NCBI RefSeq assembly: GCF_026230105.1
Contig: NC_079483.1
Location: forward strand, 2,597,312-2,661,311
Reading direction: 5' to 3'
Length of the DNA: 64,000 nt
Source of the DNA: Diorhabda sublineata
Taxonomy: Eukaryota; Arthropoda; Insecta; Coleoptera; Chrysomelidae
Every line of letters starts with the position of its first letter. Positions within the stretch are counted from its first letter, which is position 1. The notes under the pieces were generated by a model. It was not told where the DNA came from. It saw nothing but the letters and a program-made list of their open reading frames with translations, and did not search any database. This document shows positions 47,701 through 56,700 of the stretch, piece after piece. Made by a program: the position numbers and the translations under genes.

Positions 47701-50700
47701 GTTAATACAATAACTTACTTGAAAGTTGCTACTGCTTCGGCGGGATCTCTACCCAAACTCTGGGCGTGGAATTCGGCTAATCTAGTAGCTAAATGTGTTT
47801 TTCCCGTGCCTGGTGCACCGCAAAGTACTAATCTTCTATGTTCGGCTAATAATGAAACTAATCTTTGAGCTACTCCTTTTGGAATTAAGGCTTCGAAGGC
47901 TAAGGCTGCTACTGGTTGTAAAACGACATGCAAAGTTCCCACTCTTCCGACTGCATATCCGACAGGAAGAAGATCTGGCGGACCGGAATCGGGTTTACGC
48001 TCAGCTTCTCCTAGTTTATAACTAGCTATGGCGTCACTACCTGAAAATCAATTGTTTTTATCGTTTGTTACAACTGTTTATAGTTTGAAATAAATCAAAA
48101 AAACTTCTCGTAAGTTTATGACTTACCTAAACCAAGTCCACCTCCTGGATCTAATCGAGCGACATATTGTTTAAAGGCACGTCTTACAGAGTTGTCGAGT
48201 TGTGCCCAAGATGTCGAAGCGCCGATATTTGTATGTGCTATCGATATTTCTGTATTGGCATTATCATTTAAACCATCATACCCGTAATGTTCAGCATAAT
48301 ACCTGAAATAGCGAAAACATACTTTTAAATCTTATTTATAATAATTTGTACAACATTTAAAACTAGCCTCGATTTCAGGCAAAATTAAAATATTTTCGTA
48401 ATAAAAATATTGGATATCGCATGCGACAGTTTCAAACGAGCAGAACGTGGGAGCGAGCCACGCAAGTATCATATGTATGAAGATAGATATTATCATCCCG
48501 CACCTTCACGAAGGGAGGCGCCATATTGTTTTTATATAAAACGTTTGAATTTACCGGTGCTATTAGGTTGGAAAATTCAAAAGGGGATTGAGGAGTATAT
48601 ATGTCTATAATTTCCAACATAAGCATCAAGTCTGTTTAGGTATTTATTGGAACGCAGAACCAGTTTGTTTAACCCATATTAAGAGAAACCACCGAACCAG
48701 CTTCGGTGGATGTTTTCAAATCACTGTATGAAGAGAACCATATGCTGTATAAGTGCTCCTTCAACGTCGAAAACAAGGAACTGAGATTCCCCACCTGAAC
48801 CTTCGCAACAATTCCTCCGTTTCATTAGCAGACTTGGGCCTGGATTTTTTATGGAAGAGTATAATAACTCTACCCAACATGGCCAACAGTTTGCGTCGAA
48901 TGGCTTTACGTAACATTATCAAAATGATACAATAAAGATCTGCTTCAGTGTGGTCAAGCTCCAAGTAGTCGATCAGGATATAATAACGATTCATTTTGGT
49001 ACGTCCAAGCTCCAGACAATCGACCACAAAAGAATAACGATCTGCTTTGGTCTAGTCAAGCTCTAGGAAATCGATCAGGATAACATCGGATGTATTCCAG
49101 AATATAGTTAACTTTACAGACAGAGAGTTTCCATGTTTCCAAATTACAGTCTGAAGAGTACTTGTATGCTGAATAAATTCTCTTTCAACGTCCAACGTCG
49201 ATAACAATAATCTGGACTGTAAGAGGGGTTATTTTAGATTTCCCACTCGAAGGTTCGCAACAAATTCTTCGTTTCTTTAGAAGTATTGAGCGTGGCTTTT
49301 TTATGGGAGAGTATAATATCTCTACACAACATGGCGTCGAATTTTGCGTCGGACGTAACATTAGCAAAATGATACAATAATGACCTGTTTAGGTCTGGCC
49401 TAGGTAAGTCCACGTAATCGGTCAGGATACAATAACGATTTGTTTGGGTCTGGTCACGCTTCTGGTAATCGGTTAGGATAACACAGGATGTAGCCCAAAA
49501 TATGATTATCACCACTTTACAAACAGAGTTTCACCTAAAATTCGTTGTTACTGATCGAAGATGTAGCAAAATGATATAATAATGACCTGTTTTGGTCTGG
49601 CCAAGCCCAGGTAATCGATCAGGATACAATAACGATTTGTTTTGGTCTGGACACGCTTCTGGTAATAAGTCAGGATAACACCAGATGTAAGATGTATCCC
49701 GGAATATAGTCATCATCTCTTTACAGACGGAGTCTCACCTAAAATTTGTTGTTACCGATCGAAGGTTTAGCAAAATGATACAATAATGACATGTTTTGGT
49801 CTGGCCAAGCTCCAGGTAATCGATCAGGATACAATAACGATTTGTTTTGGTCTGGTCACGTTTCTGGTAATAGGTCAGGATAACACCAGATGTAAGATGT
49901 ATCCCGGAATATGGTTATCATCTCTTCACAGACGGAGTCTCACCTAAAATTTGTTGTTACTGATCGAAGGTTTAGCAAAATGATACAATAATGACCTGTT
50001 TTGGTCTGGCCAAGCTCCAAGTAATCGATCAGGATACAATAACGATTTGTTTTGGTCTGGTCACGCTTTTGGTAATAAGTATAAGTATAACAGAGATAAG
50101 ATGTATCCCGGAATATGGTTATCTTCACTTTACAAACGGAGTGTTACCTAAAATTCGTTGTTGCTGATGGAAGGCGCTTCCTAGTTTCTTGTATACAAAT
50201 TCCATTAAATATCGCAATACATAACAAACCATAGGCATGCCAGCTCTAACGAGAGTTGCCCTTTGGTTATTTTAGACAATTGATGTCCCATTAAAGAGCT
50301 TAGTCATGTGATCTCTGTTATATTGAGGTATTCAATATTCTGTCTGCTTGATTGAAAAGAGTGAACCCATTTCAATACATGCATGCTGCCTTCTCATTGC
50401 TTTTTCACTATAAAATTCCAAAATATGTGTCTAAATGTCAGTTGTGAGGACATTATTTGTTCATAAAAAACTAATGATTGCTCATCCACTTTCACTACAT
50501 ACTTATACACAAGCTGTATGACAAGTTGAACCACTGTCCCTCTTTGTAGGAGTACAATTTTTTCACAATATTCGGTTTTCCTAGCGTTTTTCTTATCCTC
50601 CCTTGCGTACATATTAATCTTTGAACTATTTAGTTAGGGAAAAATATTATAATACAAATCAGTCATCATAGGCTGCATTTTTTTGTAGTAAAATTGTATT

Positions 50701-53700
50701 TCAAATATAAAATCTATGTTTCCAATATTTACAAACTATCTACAAGTGGTGCTTTGAGGTTAGGTGAGAAAAAAACAATACATTTTGGATTTTATAATAT
50801 ACACGACTTTTAACCGCCATATTTCTCGAGAAGAAAATATCTTTTCGCGTTTGAATTTTGATACTAATATTTACTACTTATATAAATACATAGTTATGAT
50901 GTATTCGAGCCTCTCGCGTGTAAGTATTGGGCACCCACCGTTAACGTGATCCGCGGCATTGTGGAAAGTCTTTGTAGCCTATAGCATGAAGATGATTTTT
51001 TCAATGTCCGGTTTAGAGACCAGCCACCAGTTGTATTTCGCTCCTGTTTAAGCAGAGCAGTTTATTGATTATACAGGTAAGCGTGTCTCAGGATAGGTGT
51101 TTCCATTAATCTCCGTAAAAACTGTCTTGCGAACAGACGTCTCCGAGATGTGATGGCTACACTCTTGTCTTATCCTGATCCATTATTTTCACTCTTAGAA
51201 TATTAGAGCCATTTTACATACACGGTACAAGTAATACTGTAATTTCCCATTGTCAAATCCCAAAAGCTATTTTTTTTCATACATTACAGTTTATAATATT
51301 ACTGGTGGAATTTGTATTAAAATTAAAACAAAGTTTCCAAAAGAAGAGTTTTGACTATGTTGTCAAAATGTCATTTAACTATTAACCTTACTAATTTGTA
51401 TTTTGCGTATAGTTGAAAACTAGGTCAAATATATCAACTTACTTTTCAAAACTTTGTGGCTGACCCAAATAAACTGATATCGCTATTCGTTTACCATCGG
51501 TTTCTACTTCTGGTGTTGGATCCTCGGTAGGAATGAGGTCACTTAAGGCGTCAATGCTATTACTGCTTCTCGTATCTGTTAAATCTGTCGGTAAATTAGT
51601 CGTACCCGTTACCATCCTTTGTAACCGTTCGTTATTCTGTTTCAAACTTAGCATTTCGCTCTAGAACAAAAAAAAACATCTCATTAGTTCAAAATTATTT
51701 TTCAAACTTTAGTAAGAAATATTTTTTATGCTGGGTTCATATAGAATAAAATAAGAGAAGAGAAAATGCAGGATGACATGACTTAAGATGACTTAAAATA
51801 AAATATTTTTTTAAATAAGACAATAACGAATGAAAAATATTAGTACAAGGTTGGCAACTAAGTACTTTCGCTTTTTACTGATAGAGAGCGTTGCTTTATT
51901 TTTCCACCACATCGAAAGCTGAAAAACAACAAAAAAATATTTGGATTACAAAGATGTTGTCTTTTTAGAGCTGCTTCCAAGGAACTAAACGATCAATTCT
52001 GATGTTTTCTATCATTAATTAATGAAACTGGATGAAGCAATCTAAGAAAAACGGCCAGAATTGTCAAATCGGAAAATTTTAGAGTTCCACCATGATGATG
52101 CAAGGCTTCACACATCTTTGGCAACTCGTGGAAAATTATTGGAGCTTGGCTGGGGAGTGATGCCACATCCATATAGCCCTATTCTGGCACCATCTGATTT
52201 GAAGTTTGCAGAATTCTTTCAATGGTCACACTTTCACAAATGACGATGGCCTTCAATCACACCTAGTTTAGTTTTTGCTGATAAGAAATTTTATGAGCGC
52301 GGAATCATGAAGCTGAAAGAAAGATTGCAAGAGGTCCTAAAAGGTCCTTGAGCAAAATATATAATTGATTAAAAACTATTCTTTGTTTATTTTATGCTAT
52401 AAAACCGAAATAACTTTGCCACCAACCAATATTATTGTGAAAAAAGCATCTGGTGCTCTCGATGTACGAGAAATATGGAACAAAGCGCCTCTTTTTAGTT
52501 TGATGTGCTCAGAAGCGTGCTTTTTAGTTTTTTAACTATATTTAATTTTCAATTTTTAGTTTCCTATGTTATGAAAGCGTGTTTTTTAAACTATATTTAT
52601 TTTCCACTTCCAAGTTCGATTTATTGTCAAAAACTTTTTCTGTGAGTTCCAGTCATTAGTATTGTAAATCTCAAACAGAGGGTGTACGGATGTAAAATTC
52701 TACTTGAACAACATAATAAAATTTAAGGTGTTTAATTCTTAAGTAATACTGATGCAGGTAGTATAGTAAATCTCCAAAAGAGGGTAGACAGTTGTAAAAT
52801 TTGTTTCGATGTTAAAGGAAAATTTGCAGTGATAACTCGGGTAATAAACACAATTAAAGTGGTGGGATATACTAACAGTAATAAGCCACAAAGGTGAGTT
52901 ACAAATACCCAAACAAACAGGCTCACATACAGGTGAACCTAATATAAGCGTGTTAACAAGAGGGTATTTAACACAAAGCTCTGTTGTTAAATCAGCGAAA
53001 CGACTGCTCTATAAAGGAGTCTTGATGGGGGCAAAAGAGCTTTAAATAGTACAGAGATATGGATAGTATCGTAGACAGGAACGACTTGTCAGATATTAAC
53101 CTAGAATCCACTCATTTGTTTAATAAGAATTGTCTTTTTGACAGTATTAGTAACAAGCTTCATCCTATCAAGAGGCAAAGTTTTCTCCTTAAAGCTACCT
53201 CAAGTATCATTCAGTAAAGTTTTTACCTCTTTACATCCTTCTATTTCAAAAATCTCCAAAAATAAAAAAAGTTATGATATTTCTTGAGTTATATTTACAA
53301 ACCCACAGACTAGTGTTTAGGTTTGGAATGTATGGGGAAAATTTGTCAACACGATAATGTCACGACTTTCGGAGAATGCGTTTCCAACTAACATAAAATG
53401 GAAAGATAAAAGTTTCCTGAAAGTATATTATTTTGTTTTTCAGGAATGTATTATTACGAACTCGTCCACTGACGTAGACTGTGAAGCTAATTCTGTTCTA
53501 TTATGTTAATAGAATTTGAAGTTTGACGGATGTGGCAGGAATTTCCTTATATTGTTTTTTTATAACTTACTTACAGTATGTTATGGCCGTTTTTAAAGAA
53601 TCAATTTTAAAGAAGCCATTGTTATTTGTTTGCGGCAAATTAGAGGTTTCGAACATTCTGTATATGAATAACTATAAATACATAACAGTCAGTAAATAAT

Positions 53701-56700
53701 TGAATGCCATATGCATCAGAAAAAGTAAATGATGATTTTGAAGTTAGTAAATAGTCAAGTATTAGTGTATAATTTACTAAATTGTGAATAGTTTAGTGTT
53801 TAGTGCATAGGTTAATGTATTTAAAATTAGTTTATAAATAAATTAAGTAAATAATGTATAAAATATGTATAAAATCACCACACTGTTATAAACTGTTTAA
53901 AAAAAATTAGAAAAAAACCTTATAGTGTCAACGCCAGTCTGTCCCTTAAAGTTAATTCTCATTTTTTATTTTATTTATTATTTTCTGTTATCTTATGTTA
54001 TTTTTATTTCCCAGCTTAAGTATATCCGAACGTTCATTTTTTGTGACGGCTATTTACAGCGTCACGTTAGGAACAATGTCACTTTCAACGGGACCGTTAA
54101 TAAAAAACTGTTTAAATGTACTTAATTCTTGAGCTATTCAGTATATATGATGATGTAATATAACAGGTAGGCTGAAAAGTTCGTAGGCTAGGATAGAAAA
54201 TATCTTCTTAATAGACTTTGATTTCATTACCCAATATTTGTTGCCTTCAAGGTCCATATAACGATTATAGTGGTTAAACAATTTTTCGATACCATTTTAT
54301 AGTACGATTTGTCATTAGTATCAAAATAGGCTTCAGTTTCGACGATAACCTCTTCATCGGCGCAAAATTTCTATCCAGCGAGCATTCTCTTTAGATCTGA
54401 GAACAGGAGAAAAGTCGATGAGGACCAGATCTTGAGAATACGGTGGATGCGGAAACAAACAGAATACTTACTACGGTTCATCACGTGTAGTCCACTCTGC
54501 TGTCTAAAATATTCATTCACGATATGTCGAACACGTTCCTTTAATATCTTTATGATCGCAGCTATTTCAATCAGCTTCATTTTACAGTGATCCTAAATTT
54601 TTGTGGACTTTTTTGATATCTTTGTCAGTAACAGTCTCTTTGATGCATCCACTGCATGCATCACCCTCAGTGCTCATTTCACCTCGTTTAAATTCGGGAA
54701 ACCACTTCTAAACGTTTTATTTTTCTGGGTTAAAGACCGGATAATAATAATAATCCAATTCTTAGCTTCAATGGTATTTTTGTTGGCAAAAAACAATGCT
54801 TTAATATCACACGCAAAGATGTTTCAATCAAAATGTTAAAACTCACAAATTGATAGTGGGGCAGCGGTCAACTTTATACATGCGTCTTTTGATGATTAGG
54901 GCTAAGTGATAATCATACGGATTTAATACTTGTAGCGCCATTTATTGGTCAGACTACCTCTAATTTTGATGTGTGATGAAGATCTTTACGATCAACGAAA
55001 CAACGAAAAATTTCAGGGGCCGTGAATTTCCCCTTCGACCCAATTAAGTATAATACTCACTCTCATTTTCATAACTGTATCTTTTAAACTTTCCAATTGA
55101 TGAGCAGAACTCAATGCTTCTAATCGAATGTCTGTTAATACCAAATCTTTTTCTCGAAGTTGTTTCTGAAGTTCTACTACTTCCAAACCGGGATCTGTAG
55201 TTTGGACGGGTGGCGGACTGTGAGCCCTTTCTTCCGTCGTATCACTTTGACATTGTACTTTGGTGACTTTGGCATTTCGTGAAAAAGCTTTGGTGAATGA
55301 GCTCCGTAACCAACCTTTCTTTTTCTTTTTGTCGTGTTTATCTAGGCTGCAAGCGGATGAAAGACTAGATACGCTATCAGAAGAAGGTTGTCTGGCTAGA
55401 CTGGAGCCTATACCAGCTTGGATGGATTGAGCACGAAGGGCGTCCATAGCCTGTCGTAGTTCTTGAAGTTCTGCTTCCTGAAATAAGTGTCTAAATTAGT
55501 ATTACATAGTAAAGTGAACTAGGTATATTTTTTCCAATATCAATTGCAGCAGACAGTTAGGCGAGGAACAATTCATATTTCATAAATACGCACGGAACTT
55601 ATAACAAATTAATAGATAAAAATAATGTTTACTCCTCGTATAAAATTCGGTAAACATCTAACAAACCGTCAGTCCACGTGGACTCCACGTGGCAGGAAAT
55701 ATTCCTGCCAGAGACAGTCTGCAAAAGCAGTGGCTTCGTTTGGTGAGATTTATTTAATTCATAAATTTCTTTAAATAAATAGAAATATGGCGTTCTCTAG
55801 ACCATGGGAGAATGAAGAAAATGAAATTGCACAGTGTAGTGAGAATAAAAGCATATATGAATTTAATAATAAAGATTTAGATATACAAAAACAGCAAGTT
55901 ATTTTAAATATATTCGAATGTTTAAAAAAGGAAAATATTCAGCTATCTCATAATGCTATCATAATAAGAATTGCTGAATGAACTAGAGTAAATAAATTTT
56001 CCATGTACCCAGTAGTCATGAAAGAGGTTGCTGAGGATCATTTACAGAACCGAAAAACATGTAAAGAAAAACTTAAATCAGTTAACAAAACTACTCAAGA
56101 TTTTATACGTAGGACATTAGAAGAAATACAGCAAAAGGTAGCAGAATATCCAGAATACAATTATACCAGTTTAGACATTGCGTCAAGTTTTGTCAGCATG
56201 TGGTTTTAAACACAAAAAACTAAATAAACGGATGACAATAACCGAATCGTTAAGGATAGTTCGATGGCGACAAGATGATTTGCGTCAGATAAAAGACTAT
56301 CAAAGTTTTAATAGACAAATGGGGTACAAAAAGTGCTCAGTTCACGTCTGGTACCCTGTTTAAATCAAACTCCCTTATAGGCAGGTACATTTTACTCGTC
56401 TATTTACAATTTATAATTTAATATTTAGTAGTAGCAAGTAAACGAGGTATAATAATGATTTTTTTCTAAGTTCTATGTACGACTAAAATAAAGTGTATGT
56501 ATCTAAATAACGTCGTATAATGCAGTCCAATTTATAATGATTCGATTGTTTTTTAGTTTTTATAATTTGCAATTGATATTGGACGAACTATAATAGAATA
56601 AGTGACAAATATATATATACAGGTTGGACGCCAGTCTTTGTATGGTTTCTAGTGTGTTTCGTTCTTAGAAAAGTAACGAAATGTATTGAATATAAGATTT

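Noticed and set aside
48655..50165. CRISPR array
   Set aside because: Units are contiguous 51/204-bp tandem repeats without unique spacers, in a eukaryotic intron.
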